Notes: generated by a model not told the origin, from the letters alone. A stretch of 64,000 nucleotides of DNA from Telmatactis stephensoni (GCA_029948255.1 JALIZF010001445.1:186001-250000), one strand, 5' to 3'; positions 1 through 12,783 are shown, numbered from the stretch's first letter. Numbers and translations are program-made.

Positions 1-490
1 CCGTTGGATGTTAATCTTCGTTAATTCTCTGTTACAATAAATACACTAGTTAAATAGATTTTAATTTGTGAAATAAAAATCTATCTATAGCTAGTCTAAA
101 TAGCTATCAATAACGAAGATTGTTTGTAATGTAAAAAGTGTACAATATTGTCTGAAATAGCTCATGCTAAAGTAACGTAATGATGCTAATAAATGCAACA
201 AATAGACGTCAAAAATCAGACTAGACATTTTGGAGTGGACTATTAGTTACCTGATCGAATCATTTTAATATTATTAATAAGGAACTGGGCGAGTATAGTC
301 CAGTCGCCTCGATTTATAGCCTTATTAAACTCATCGGTCCAACTGTCAAATTCATTTACTTGAATGTACAATTAATAGCTCAAAAATAGCACTAAATAAC
401 TATAAAATATATTTAATAAACACAGCTGCCTACGGAATTAAATAATTGTCTGTGTAAAGAATTTCTAAGTTTGTAACTAGATTACTGTAC
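1..490. other. WDR48 intron 1, no convincing exon
   Basis: Positions 1-490 follow the WDR48 exon 1 donor on the minus strand and are best read as intron. An open stretch at 251-358 minus has splice-like borders, but its phase does not fit exon 1 and it matches no WD blade. Confidence 0.5.
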
Positions 491-697
491 CTCAAGTCTT
501 TCGCTCTGGACATTCCAACATCGAATGATTGAATCCCTTCCAGCTGAATATAGCTTGCCTGAATTGCTATCATATTGTAGGGCGTTGATACCAGACCTAT
601 GTCGCTTCTCTCTCTCATCGCGAATCACAAAAGATACCGAAACTTTTCGTCTGTGAATTGAATGAGAATGACTAGAAGATGGCCTGCCGGCCGCCAT
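491..697 (-). CDS. WDR48: WDR48 (UAF1) first coding exon, partial
   Basis: WDR48/UAF1 is a WD40-repeat protein that activates the deubiquitinases USP1, USP12 and USP46. The exon starts at the ATG at 697 and encodes 69 residues. A serine/histidine-rich start ([13 protein letters not shown]) is followed by [16 protein letters not shown] and then the first WD blade ([23 protein letters not shown]). These match the known WDR48 N-terminus ([28 protein letters not shown]). The exon ends in phase 0 at a GTACAG donor (490-485). The following exons would lie left of this window: I could not find the expected next blade in positions 1-490. The remainder of the gene cannot be judged here. Identification is by recalled family sequence and is strong for so short a piece. 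Confidence 0.88.
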
Positions 698-805
698 CTT
701 GGATGTTGATTACTAGTCACCAGTCTCCAACCGAGATCTCCAGACGAATAACTGGGAAGGGAAAGACAACTGACCTCTGACCCTCTATCTGGCAGGTCTC
801 TAAAA

Positions 806-898
806 CTAGCCGTAATTGACCTTTAGTGAGTGCTGCCTAATATTGTTTTTCCTTATACAATAAACCGATTTCTCAAGGTTGTTCGCGCTTCAGCAATC
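806..898. repeat. Dispersed repeat, copy 1
   Basis: About 90 bp here recur almost unchanged at 46765-46858: both begin CTAGCC, run through TTTAGTGAGTGCTGCCTAAT and TTCCTTATACAATAAACCGA, and end in a TTGTTCGC stretch. It abuts foldback family A on its right. Confidence 0.75.
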
Positions 899-937
899 GG
901 TCTATTAGCCAGTAACAAAACGAGCAGGGGACTGGGA

Positions 938-1207
938 CCAAGTTTCCAAAGTCCCGAAACATTTGCTGAAACACCGCGCGCAACACGGTTGCACCGTGTG
1001 TCCACCACTGAAACATCTCGTGTAATTGCGCGCAACAGTTCTGGACAGTTGCAGAAGTAGAACATCGATCCTACTTCTGCGGCTGTACGTTGCGCGCAAC
1101 GTTTCGCGAAACATTGAAATGGGTGGACACACACTGCAACACTGTGTTGCGCGCAATGTTTCAGCAAATGTTTCAAGAAATGTTGCACCGTGTGTCCGGG
1201 CCTTAAG
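938..1207. mobile_element. Foldback MITE, family A (GCGCGCAAC-rich)
   Basis: The two halves are inverted copies. The left half runs CCGAAACATTTGCTGAAACA, CGCGCGCAACAC, GTGTGTCCACC; the right half returns through GGGTGGACACAC, TTGCGCGCAATG and GTTTCAGCAAATG to GTGTCCGGGCCTT. Related copies occur at 36222-36562 and in a cluster at 57998-58730. There is no coding capacity, so it is a non-autonomous DNA transposon by inference. Confidence 0.7.
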
Positions 1208-1683
1208 GCGCGTATCTTTCACTAAGATGGAGAATTCTCAAAAACTAACACCTCTCTAAGACGGACAACCTTCAGAGACGAACTTCTGTAAAACGACCAT
1301 CTAACTGTCAGTTCTGACAGAACCAGAGAACACCCTTTGTCAAGGCATTCTCTCAAGAGGGTCTCAAATGGGATTTACCGTTTCTGTAAAAAAGTCAAAA
1401 TATTAACCATGGAATGAAAACCCTTCTAAAATATTTTACTGGCATGAAAGAAGGGGGACGGTAATCCGACGGATAAGTGCATCATGTATACTCGTACTAA
1501 ATTCGCTTTAAAGTCTACGTTCGGATAAATTTGGGGGCCTTTCACCACGCTTTGTTCCGGGTTGGAGTCCCAGCTCAAGCGCCCGGAATATGAATACATT
1601 TAGACTAGCATTAAATATTCATCATGCGCGCGCATTCAGAAAGAGCTTGCTTCCAATTATCTTTTACCGCCTTTAAAATTTTG

Positions 1684-1857
1684 TGTTCACGTTAGCCTGC
1701 CTACAGGCTCTCCAGGGGAGGGGGGAGGGGGACTGGGGAGGAGGGAAAGGAAAGGAGAGCTCTCCTTTCTTTTCCCTCCTTCCCAGTCCCCCTCCCCTTT
1801 CCCCTCTCCCTCCCCTTCCCCCTCCCCTGGAGAGCCTGTAGACAGGCTAAGTTCACG
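1684..1857. mobile_element. Foldback MITE, family C, with 7-bp target-site duplication
   Basis: Terminal inverted repeats TTAGCCTGCCTACAGGCTC and GAGCCTGTAGACAGGCTAA enclose a polypurine arm followed by a polypyrimidine arm. The element is flanked on both sides by GTTCACG (1684-1690 and 1851-1857), a clean 7-bp target-site duplication. A second copy without an obvious duplication lies at 28711-28842. Confidence 0.8.
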
Positions 1858-2310
1858 TACGTGAACAATCAGTATTACACGTGAGAAACGAATATTCGAT
1901 GAGACGTGCACGTGACACGTGAGACACGTGCGTCAAGGCGCTGTTACACGGTGCAGTTTTGTCTGCAACTCGTCTCGCAATGGCGTTGAAAAACAAGTTC
2001 CACCAGCCATTGCAGGGGTGTGACACAGGACACACACAGGTGTGACAGGATGCAACACTGAAAGATTGAAGCAATCGGTTTTCTCGCAATGATTTTGAGC
2101 GATACAGGGTATGTTGCACGCTGCAACGGTTCGTGCAGCTGGTTTCAAACGTCATTGCGATACAAGTTAATTGAGTAAGTTGCTGAGAGCATTACACCGT
2201 ATAGCGATTGAGGCATGTGTCTCACGTGTCAGAAAAAATTGCACTGTGTAACAAGGCCTTAATTTATGTTTTTTTTAGCAGGACAACAATGATGTATATC
2301 GCCATCTGAT

Positions 2311-2872
2311 ATGGCATGTTGTAAAACGAGGATTAGCTAGACTGGACTGGAATGGGACTGGAATCAAAATCAGTGGACTCGAAATAGACTCAGAATGGAC
2401 TCAGACTCAGAATGGACTCAGAATGGACTCAAAATGGACTCATGCAGAATGGACTCAGAATGGACTCAAAAAATCTCACTACAAAACAGTTGGAAACCAT
2501 GGGAATAATCCACCAAAAAAGCCTAAGGAACGGGCGAAGAAATAAGCTCAGAGTAATGCCCCGACCAATGAACTCTTCAAGCCCCATACGAGCAATGTCA
2601 GCAATCGAAATGCCAAGTGGTGAATCTTGTATCTTGCATTTTCATCAGTTCAATGTTATTCTGAGTCCATTTTGAGTCCATTCTGAGTCCATTCTAAGTC
2701 CATTCTGAGTCCATTCTGAGTCTATTTTGAGTCCATTTCGAGTCCATTCTGAGTCCATTTCGAGTCCATTCTGAGTCCATTTCGAGTCCATTTCGAGTCC
2801 ATTTTGAGAGCAGTTTGAGTCCAGTCCCAGTCCAGTCCAATCCAGTGAGTCCACGTTTTACAACATGTCATC
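2311..2872. mobile_element. Foldback element with TGGACTC tandem arms
   Basis: Outer inverted repeats (GGCATGTTGTAAAACG, CGTTTTACAACATG) enclose tandem copies of TGGACTCAGAA on the left (about 2370-2470) and of the inverted unit TTCTGAGTCCA on the right (about 2655-2850). The middle (2475-2650) is unique. The whole can fold into a long hairpin. Confidence 0.75.
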
Positions 2873-4069
2873 GGATATATGTTCATTCTTCAACAATAAA
2901 TCCAATCAACAGTTAATATGGAAGCAATTAAACTACTTGTACTTTAAATACTGACCATTCATCTTATTACATTCAGCATGCATGATGAGTAATAGTGTCA
3001 TTACATATTGGATTGGGATGATTCTAGAAATTTATTTATGCGGGAGCATTAACGTCTCACTGTTATTGCGTCCTGAACGCCTGGGGTTGATCTAACGAGA
3101 ACCTACAAAATAATCCCTTAGCATTTGGACTTTTAGTCATAGTATTAAGAATCTTTATTTTTAATGCGAAACTTCACAAGGAATTACCTTGCAATCTACG
3201 CTAAGTTCCCGCGCACCTACCTCGACACAAACATATACTATCCCTAAAAAATCGTCTGATGTAAAAATAACCAGCCCTAGTAATGCAGATTATTTAGCAA
3301 GCAAGCAAACAAGCACGAAAAAAATTGAAAGACGTACTAGTTAGCTAGTCTTGAAGATATACACAGGTAAAGGATGAATTCCTAGCGCACGGCGGTGCAG
3401 AGCTCGTGCGTCACATTTACGTCAATAAATGACTGTGGACCACGAAGACATGCCAAAGAAAACAGGCTTTACATTGTCATACAGAGAATTCCCTATATAT
3501 TCAAGACTGCTAAAGACATTTTTAACTAGTGAACGTGAGGGTATTTACGAACACCAATTACGCCCTGTTTTTCAAGCAAAAGTTGCCATGGAAAAGATAA
3601 AAAATCTGGTGATATAGACATAGAATATGATAAATATAGAAAAAGAATTAAAGTTGTCAAAACCGCGCAAAAACGAAGAGGAAACTGAAAATTGTAACGG
3701 AATAAAGGGGAAAAAGGGAAGAAGAAATCTTGAAGAAATCTTGCAAAAAGAATCATGATGGCATTGTGTAGACAAACGCAAATAAAGAGAAAATATAGAA
3801 GTGAAGAATAAGTAAGAGAAGGAGCAAACAGAAGCTCATGGGTTCCTGAATCCGAGAATGGGAGCGTACTAAAAACGCGTATGTTACAAGGGTCATTCTC
3901 TTTTTCATAAAAAAACGCGCCGAGAAATGCCTTGATAAGTACATGTTATAATTAAGTGATGAAAGGGTCGTCTTTTCTGAGCTTATATATACTGGTATTA
4001 AAACGAATATGCGCGGAATGAAAAGCGGATCCACTTTTTAAGGGGTTTTCAAGGGTCCAATAGCATTTT

Positions 4070-4227
4070 TGTGTTGTTTGGGCTTGGGCTTGCTTGCTTG
4101 CACGGGCTTGTTTGCTTGCTTGCTTGCTTGCTTGTTTGCTTGTTTTGTTTGCTTGTTTGCTTGTTTTTTGTATTGTTTTGTTTGCTTGATTGCTTGGTTG
4201 CTTTGTTTCTGTTGCTTGTTTGCTTGT

Positions 4228-4263
<36 letters not shown>

Positions 4264-4399
4264 TTGCTTGTTTGCTTGTTTGCTTGTTTGCTTGTTTGCT
4301 TGTTTGCTTGTTTGCTTGTTTGCGTGTTTGCTTGTTTGCTTGTTTGCTTGTTTGCTTGTTTGCTTGTTTGCTTGTTTGCTTGTTTGCTTGTTTGCTTGT

Positions 4400-4435
<36 letters not shown>

Positions 4436-4458
4436 TTGCTTGATTGCTTGATTGCTTG
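4070..4458. repeat. Microsatellite (TGCT/TGTT)n
   Basis: Nearly 400 bp of alternating TGCT and TGTT units. Because four is not a multiple of three, every frame stays open and spurious ORFs of Lys/Gln/Ala or Leu/Cys/Phe repeats appear on both strands. Confidence 0.95.
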
Positions 4459-6179
4459 ACTGACAAGTCTTTGCAATTCCGTGAACAGTCTCAACGCCAT
4501 CAACTTTCGATTAAACGACGAGCGATACTTGTTGATAAAAGCTGTTAGTTCCAAAGTCATCGAGTGCTATCATTCACCATCATCACACGGTCAAAACTAT
4601 CATGTACTCGTCAGGTCGGGCGTTTGTACTGACATTGAAAGCTAACGGGCGGATCAAATGAAAATTAATTATCAAATATTTGAGATATGACGCGCGAGCT
4701 GATTAGCTGATGGCGACTTTTATATCAGAAGACATAGGCATGGAAAAAACCTTGAAAATATTTTATAAAAACAATACAACGATTTCTTATGTCTCTGTAC
4801 TGTAATATAACCACTCTGGAAGATATAAAGGACTTGAAAAGCAAAAGAAACACTCGTGTTCCTAAACCTCAGTGCTTTTTTGTGTCTTCTACATCTTCCA
4901 GTGTGCTCACATCACAGTAGAGAGACATGCGCACGCTTTTTATATTCCTTACAGCAGGATCGACTCTGACAAAAATCGTCCGAAATTTAAAATTTAGCTG
5001 AAACTTCATTAAATAACTCCTCAAGGGTGTAATAATCACAAGGTAAAATATTTTCTTGATATTCCTGACGATCACTCAATCAAGGCTATGGCTATGAGCT
5101 ATGGAGATTATTTGCCCCAAGTAAAATTGCTAAACTTTTTAATCGTTGAAAAACAGTTAGTGATGCAATAACAGATGTTTGTATGAGGATCAAACATTTG
5201 AAAGGTTTTCGTTGGCTAAATAACTGATAAAAGTCAGGAAAAAAACCCGCTAAAATTGCGTTTGTCTTATCGATTTCTCGAACTGAGTTTCTTTCTTTTC
5301 TTTTTCTTTTTCTTTTTATGAAACTGAAGAAAAATCCTTTTGTTGCTCGTTGGAATCTGTTGCCATAGTTACGAATCAGAGGGTCAAAGGTCAACGTTAC
5401 ATACAGTCAAAGTCCAAACCATCCAAAGTTTTTATCACAAAAGAACAAGGAAACCGATATTATAATCGAGTTTATTTGTATTGCATAACGTAAGCATTTA
5501 AAATACATTAATGGTCATCGGACGTCTTCGTCAGACGGGAAAATGTTATATTGCCTAACAATTGTCCGGACTCCCTGCTGATTTGGTGATCTTTCAGTGA
5601 AACTTGATCAAAGTGGCAAAGTAGCGTTTTAACTGATTCACGCAACAAAATGGAAGAAAACCACGCACATAAACATACAAAGCTTTATTTCTATATTTTT
5701 AAACGGAATGAAAAATTATAAATAACATTGTGGATGTTTATTCCTAAAATGATATTTAAACGCACACTTAATAGTCTCAGTACAGATTTCTCGGTAATGC
5801 GGAAATCCTCCAGTAAGCCTGTCTTCTGTAATGAAAGTCCTCCATTAAGCTAAGACGGCAGTTTAATGACCTTTTATTACTCAATTCAAGAAGCTTTCCA
5901 AAATACAGCAGGGCGAGAAATAAGTATAATGTTAATAAATTACAATAAATAACAAACACTCCAAGCTTTCTATATCATCATATTGCGTTAAAACCTTATA
6001 AATACTTGACCAAAGGACGGTCCTTTGTTAGATATTTGAGTGAAAAATACTTCAGCGAAAATACGAGCAAAAATGCTGATGTTCAGTGTTCAGTTCAGTT
6101 TTTCTTTTCTTTTTCTTCTGTCTCTTTCTTGCGAGCGATAAAGTGTGAACGATTTGACAGTTAAGTCCTTGACAAATAA

Positions 6180-6594
6180 AGATGTTTTGTGAAATCGTTC
6201 TGATCGATAGGGTACACAACACTCAACTTGACCCCAAATTCTTCATATTTCTTGAGAATCTTGTCACGAAATTCCCCAAGCAGGATTATAAAACACTTTT
6301 CTTGTCTTCATTGATACTTCTTGCACGGCTTCATGAGTTCTTGAGCAAAAGATGCGATTCTTTCAGAGTATTTTTCAGCATTACCACCAAGAAGAAGCAT
6401 CCAAAAACAATCACCATGATACTCAATTCAAAGACTAATTCCTGAGCAGAATAAAGTCGAGACAAGCGATTTTCCCTCGAGTAATTTGGTAGGACAATTC
6501 GTGCGAGAATTCTGTCTCTAGAATCATTTTTCTCACTTTCTTCAACTTTGCTTGACTGTCTTTTGGCTGCTTGAGATGACGAGCACATTTCCAC
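6180..6594 (-). pseudogene. Possible decayed coding stretch, unrecognised
   Basis: On the minus strand, three successive frames each carry protein-like sequence. One is WMLLLGGNAEKYSERIASFA, interrupted by a stop. After a frame change it becomes GEFRDKILKKYEEFGVKLSV, continuing VYPIDQNDFTKHLYLSRT before a stop near 6190. The plus-strand ORF over the same bases looks like a shadow. I do not recognise the family. The broken frames suggest a relic of a gene or transposon protein, but chance cannot be excluded. Confidence 0.3.
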
Positions 6595-7193
6595 TTTGTC
6601 AATATGTAGGTTCAGTTGTATCCACTACGGTGCTACCTTCTTTTGGCTTTGAAAATATGTGACACTGCTGAATCATTTATAAGTCCCGGTTGCCATCCGA
6701 TACGACGTGGTTTTTCCCCAGCATCGACGACAGTCCAACGTCATATCCTCCAATGACAGCTCACATACCAACGCCTCAACTCGAGAAAACTTGAGTTTCC
6801 ATGCCATGCGTAATAGTGATTAAACCATTGATTGAAGCATTGAGCCCACAAACGATATTTCGGTGACTCAACTCTAAACCAATAAAGCACGCAATCATGC
6901 TAAAAGTTTTTTTTCTATAAATATCTTCCTTTTGTGTGGTTAGCATCGGAAGTCCGTTTAACTTTACGAGACAATACTTCCTTGCCGACGAAGACAAACA
7001 GGAACCACGCATTCCAGATAAGTTCATCGTTTTACAATTCACTACTGGACGCTTTAAGCCCTTGCTATAATTTCATTTCCGTTAATTAATTTCACCTTCT
7101 GTGCCTATCTCTTTTACTCATAAGTATCAAAGCAGCAGGCAACTCGCCTTTGGAGTGCGAACCGAGACAATTCGTCTCCTCGATTAGGACAAG

Positions 7194-7332
7194 AGAATGA
7201 ATGAATGAATGAATGAATGAATGAACGAACGAACGAACGAACGAATGAATGAATGAATGAATGAATGAATGAATGAATGAATGAATGAATGAATGAATGA
7301 ATGAATGAATGAATGAATGAATGAATGAATGA
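7194..7332. repeat. Microsatellite (GAAT)n
   Basis: Tandem GAAT with an internal run of GAAC units at about 7222-7242. It is the tail of the minus-strand retroelement end at 7333-7440. Confidence 0.95.
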
Positions 7333-7440
7333 ACGCACTTTATTTATGCACGAAGTTCCATCAGTTGTACAACTGGTTTACAACTTGTTCACATAATATT
7401 TACATATCATCTATAATACAATATATATACTACTTAATAT
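7333..7440 (-). mobile_element. Retroelement 3' end with (ATTC)n tail
   Basis: Read on the minus strand, a short 3' UTR-like sequence ends GCATAAATAAAGTGCG and runs straight into (ATTC)n, the pattern of a truncated LINE or SINE 3' end with a microsatellite tail. No coding part remains. Confidence 0.5.
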
Positions 7441-8404
7441 TGTAATCATTAAAATTTGAGAGAGGGGGGGGGGAGGGAAAGAGGGAGAGAGGGAGAGGGA
7501 GAGAGGGAGACTGAGAGAAAGAGAGAGAAAGTTAGTTGATTATATAAACGATAATAATAACGTATTTTTACATAATTATCCAAGGGAGTGGCTGTACAAG
7601 TTAAGCCTGGTTTTCACCACGACGCAAGCATACTGAGTGCATGCAAGCACGTGGATCAAAATTTTTTGATATCTAGATCTTGTGGTGCTTGTGTTTTATG
7701 CTTGCGTTGCGTTATGCCGTTATGCTCGTGAGAATAGACAATCTTATGCTTAGCATGCGCTTGTTCTTGCGTCGCTATAGGAAACCAGGCTAGCTTGAAT
7801 GATGTTTTCGAAATAAACAAGTTCGAGATAGAAAAATTCTGACTTATCTTCATTACCAGACATGAAGCATGGAATCTTCTAGACTAATCTTCTCACATTT
7901 GACTCTGCACAGTCTGTGGTACGAAATCTCTCGAAGATTCCAGACGGTTCAAGACAAATATTGACGTCATAGTAGGCTAATCTCTAGAACACAACACAGG
8001 AGTGGCAGCCATGTTATTAACCTGTGGCCTCTGAACTGTGCTTTCTCCAAAATTCTCGATATGAGAGCACGGCCGCTCCTGGCCCGAAGAAGAATATTTG
8101 TTGTAAAACAACTGAGAATGCTTGTACCTTGCAAGCAGAGCCGACTTTTGCAATTGCTTGCTTCATACCTCGTTGACACGCGTGAAGCTATTTACAATGC
8201 TATTATACTCGTTTCTTTTTGAGAGGCCAATGGTAGATAACTTTGTAACTAAATAAATATCTTTTCCTTCGTAAAATAAAGATTAGTGTTTATAGTATTA
8301 GTGTTAGCCCTTTGTTGCCTGCTACCTTCAAACTGAGCCAAGAAGTGAAAATAGGAAGATCTATGACTGCTGTCAGCTTTGAAGCCTCGTGAGCATCTCA
8401 CTGA

Positions 8405-8580
8405 TGGGGTTAAGCGTCAAACGTCAAACGATATAGTCTTTTCTCCGTCGACCGTCAAATTTAAGTAAAAATTAAACGTCAAGCGACAAGAGATAGCACG
8501 ATTCACCGTTTAAAATGCCGAAATCTTTAGCCGTCAATGATCATAAAGCCAAAATTTTTGCCGTCAACCGTCATAGCTAC
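8405..8580. repeat. CCGTCAA-type interspersed repeat
   Basis: A stretch with many CGTCAA words (AAACGTCAAACG, GACCGTCAAATT, GCCGTCAATGATC, GCCGTCAACCGTCA). A related stretch lies just after the first kinase gene at 31660-31790. Confidence 0.5.
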
Positions 8581-9009
8581 TTGGCACATATGCTTGTTCC
8601 GCGGTTCCGCTTGCATCGTTGGAGATTCCGTTTCAGTCCGTCCAATCGTAAATGATCTAAAGGGGCTATTTTCGTGTTGTTTTTCATGTTCAAAATAATC
8701 ACTCTTGTCAGGTATTCAGGAAGAGCCGTGACAAATTGTTCACTGGACGATTGATGATTGCGTCTGAGTGTTTGCGTCAGTTCTGCCCACTTTTTCCGTT
8801 AAAAATAATTTAATGGGTTTTTTTTCCTTCCTTCCTTCCTTCCCTTCTTCGTTCCTCATTCTGCTCATTCGTTTATTCGCCAGGTCCTTATTCTTGTATC
8901 GTATTTATCGTTACAATCTATTTAAGAAACTCTGTGTCAAATTTCCTCTGCTCTCCCGGGTCACTGTCACCAGTTAAAAGCTTCCTCAAAGGCTAGGCTC
9001 ACGGGATCA

Positions 9010-9440
9010 GTATCGCGGGCGCACGAAACCCAGACGGCTGAAATCTGAGTCTGTCACCTCTGTGGCCTCGGGTTCGATACCCAGACGAGGCATCACATGT
9101 CGCTTAAGTTTGTTGTTCGTTCTCTCCTTTGCTCGAGGGTTTATTCTCCGGGAACTCCGGTTTTTCCTCCCTCAGTAAAGACGAACCAGTTTCGATATAA
9201 GCTGTGCTCCGTAGTCAGACCATCCTCGGGGACCCAGGGCGAAGGGGGATGGGAAGGACCGGATGGGGAATGGTCTCCGAGGATGTGGTCAGACATGGGT
9301 CGTATGGTGGCTGCTACGTGTGTAATGCCCTTTATATACCTTGGACTTGATCACGTTGAGCTGCGCCCTTCGTAATTCAGCACTTATGCTGCAAGGAAGG
9401 GTGATGAACTACCCCAAATTTATTGATTATTGTTATAAAT
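9010..9440 (+). mobile_element. tRNA-derived SINE
   Basis: A B-box-like GGGTTCGATACCCAGAC at about 9069-9085 is followed by a core with TTTATTCTCCGGGAACTCCG and TTTTTCCTCCCTC, resembling conserved central modules of animal SINEs. The end is A+T-rich (ATTGTTATAAATC). The A box is degenerate. Confidence 0.55.
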
Positions 9441-11367
9441 CTTTATTATACTTGAGTTCGTACACGTAGTCCTCTGAATGGAATACTTCAACTTTTGTTC
9501 ATTAGTCATCGAAAGTGTCAGATTGCCGTCACCACTCAATGATTCCAAGTCCTCAGTGAGATAATCATAATTCGGTTGGCAGTGAATCAAGTGCCAAAAT
9601 CCTCACGACGAGCAACGAGGAGATATCATTCTACTCTATGGCATTTGTGTTCTCGTTCCTTTCTCCCATCCGTCTCTTGCTCCTTCCTTTCATATCAACC
9701 ATCTTTCCTCCATATTTTCTTTCCTTTTTGATCCTTTAGGTGCTGCACCCGCTCCATCTATCAAGTACATTTCTTTGCTTTTTCGTTTGCAAAAGTTCAT
9801 CACTCGCTCCCCTCCCACTGACGGACGCTCAACATAATCCTTTAGAGTTTATAAAGTTGTTATTAATAATCATTTTCCCACAAACAGTTGGCGTGCGTTT
9901 TTGGCACGGCGTCACTGTTACTGAAATCTTCCGATGTCACACCGTTTTGCCTGCAGAGAAAACACTTTTGCACCAAAACAGGGGCCCATTTCCAAATGAA
10001 CTCGGGATCAAATGTCCATATACAATAACATGGCTAAAATTACTTGTTTTTGCAAGGGAATGGAAGCCCTCAAAAAACGAGACTGCATTCTCTTTGAGAA
10101 GGGTTAGGCACGTCAGAGAAATGGATTCCGTGATCAAGTGTTATTTCTACCCTTCCAAAAATTAACCACAATTATTGAATCAGAAAAACATGATCCTAAA
10201 CGAATCAAAGATCGTGTCCCCCGGAGAGCCTACAAGTTTATATGGTTGTAAACAAAGGCTTAATCAAAGAGATCCGGAAACAATTATCAATTGACTTTGA
10301 TCAACGGATCGGTGTTTGGTTCGCTTGTCTATCGACCCTGAGCGCACGAATACCTGTTCAGAAAAAAAATCCGTGTACCGCTTGAACGGAAATAGTAGCC
10401 ATTACGGCAACTTGTAACCGTGGAACATAGAATATTATCTACTGGAGTCATGCGTTACACTTAGATTGGCGGACACACAGATTTTTTAGTAAAGAACAGT
10501 CTTCGCGTGACTGCATGCGTGATCAGCACGATATCAAGTGCGTGACCATTTAAAAACGTGACAATCTCAATGAGACTTTGGACGGTATTTTAATTTATCG
10601 ATATGAAAAATCGCAATGACTCCCCAGCTAGCGCGATAAGGTGTAATCGAGTGCTGCGCGACCTCTTAAAATGCGCGACTGAATAGACGCTAAACAGATC
10701 GCATGCAGTACCTGAACATCAAAACTGAAGTGCGTAGATTATAAAATTTATAAGCACGTCTATGAAAGCAAACTGTAAAGTGATTTAAACTCTTGCCCTT
10801 TTTGCAAGTGGGGGAGGGGATAGTCTTTACGCATGTTGGTCACGTAGTAAGCTCTTCAAACCAGAGTATCGAAGATGGCACTGATATTGCGATGAAAGCG
10901 TGCGAAAATGTACGAAGAAGTGACAGAAATTTTGACGCACTGTCGCGTTAAATCTGCTTAAACGGCGCTGGGAAGAAAAGATGGTGCACCCACTCACAGA
11001 TATTTTGCGTTGAAAATGTTTTTAAACGTGATTTGTACGATTCTTTGGGGTTTTCAAAAATGAGAGACAAGAGAGGGAGATATATTTATTTCTCACGCTA
11101 TATATTCCTCACGCAATGGACCGAAGTGGTTAGTCACGCGATCGTTACGTGAGAATATTTTTCAATATTGTCACGCAGACTCAGTAAAATGGATACTATC
11201 TCAGATGCTTAGACTAAATGCCATTTATATTTAGTCTTTTCTTACAAGATATGGAATGATAAACCTCTTAAGGAAACATGTATGCCACGCGAACACGTCA
11301 AGACGCTAAGTGGCTAAGTTGAGATACGTGGTCTGTAAAGCAGGCGTTTTTGCGGTGAGATGGAGAG

Positions 11368-11676
11368 ATTGTTTAAGCCGGCGATACACGCTGCAATTTT
11401 TTCTCGCGCTGGCAATGCAATTTTAGATTTTGTTGCAGAGAAAAATTACAGCGTCTGTCATCACTCTGCAACATTCAATACGAGCGTGCAATGTTTAAAA
11501 TGTTGCGGAGAAAAGTTAAAACTTTCGAACTTTCTGTAACAAAGGTTTTGTTGCGAGAAATCGTTGCTGCCTATGTTGCTAGACAGGACACACAGGGCAA
11601 TTTCGCTCTCGCAACAAAATCCCTAAAATTTCAAGCGCGAGAAAAAATTGCAGCGTATATCGCCGGCTTTAGCTAG
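11368..11676. mobile_element. Foldback MITE
   Basis: Inverted ends TAAGCCGGCGATACACGCTG and CAGCGTATATCGCCGGCTTT enclose further inverted words (TTTTTTCTCGCGCT, AGCGCGAGAAAAAATT; TTTTGTTGCAGAGAAAA, GCAACAAAA). It is about 310 bp with no coding capacity. Confidence 0.7.
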
Positions 11677-12271
11677 CGCGAAAAATGGAGCGACTCCTCC
11701 AATGAAACATTCGGTGGAGTAAACCTGAAACAAAACATTTTTGGCAAACCTCGAGCCACAGAAGCCAAATTTATTCCCCAAAACATTAGGTTAAGGACTA
11801 TGTAGTATATTCTTTGGTCTTTTTTTACAAAATTATAAAGCTCAAAGATATGATATGAAAAACTATAATGAGGAAAAGAAAATAATTTTAAAATATTGTT
11901 TGGGATTCCTGTGGTGAAGACACGGACGCGCGTAGGCCGAGAAATCTCGCGCATGCGCAGTCATGTTGTCGCGGTGTCAATAAGTCGACCTCTCAAGGCT
12001 ATTGGTCTGACTGGTCAATACTAAATAGTCCAATTTCTCTCACTGTTTACTGGTCATATAGTAAAGAGTGGGAGAAAGGTTGTCCAGGCCTCAAGTACTC
12101 TTTCAACCAATCAGAGCGCGCGTAAGATTTTGTGACGTCATCTGTGCGTGTGTACTTGAATGACATACGGTTCTTGACCAATCACAGTGTGTAATATACT
12201 AATTATTATATAAAACTTAATAAAGTCATTGTAAATAGAAACTTTTTTATATAGAGGATAGTAGCATTGTG

Positions 12272-12392
12272 CGCATGGGAGATACAAATTTTATGCTTTG
12301 TGAGTGTTGATGACTTATCCATCATGAGTTGAGTGCAGCAATGAGGTGGGAGATATTGAACATGAGAAGATAAAATTTGTATCTCCAATGGA
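12272..12392. mobile_element. Small foldback element
   Basis: GGGAGATACAAATTTTAT and ATAAAATTTGTATCTCC face each other about 120 bp apart, with TTGATGACTTATCCATCATG between. Family-B-like sequence (CAATCAGAGCGCGCGTAAGA) lies just upstream at 12110-12215. Confidence 0.6.
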
Positions 12393-12783
12393 CCAGTAAT
12401 GTTTGTGTATATTATAAATATCAATGAAATATTCCAGGATCAGGGAAGAATTTTAAGGCCATTTGTGATGGTTGATACAAGGGTAGTTATGGCAACGATA
12501 TCTTCACATGTGAAAGATATGATATCTTCACATGTGATTGATATCAAGTTTTCGACACTGGAGAAAACCTGGTATCTCATCGATATCCATATAATAAATC
12601 AATATAAATAACACTTGGATTTTACTGAAATTCACCAGGAATTCTGCAGGAATAATATTGGTCTTCATTTCGCGCCAGAAAATATTCTGTCAAATAATTC
12701 ATATATAATAACTCAATAAAGTTATTCTAAATATAAAATATTATAAGTAAATGGTATTTACATACAGTTTAATGGGATTGCTG

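Noticed and set aside
251..358. Open minus-strand stretch with splice-like borders (NEFDSWTDEFNKAINRGDW)
   Set aside because: Its phase does not fit the WDR48 exon 1 donor and it matches no WD blade; single weak candidate.
3952..4560. 202-codon minus-strand ORF of SKQANKQ repeats and plus-strand LACLL ORFs
   Set aside because: Pure translation of the TGCT/TGTT microsatellite; four-base units keep all frames open.
9740..10165. 141-codon plus-strand ORF
   Set aside because: No domain, low-complexity codon use, no splice context; looks like chance.
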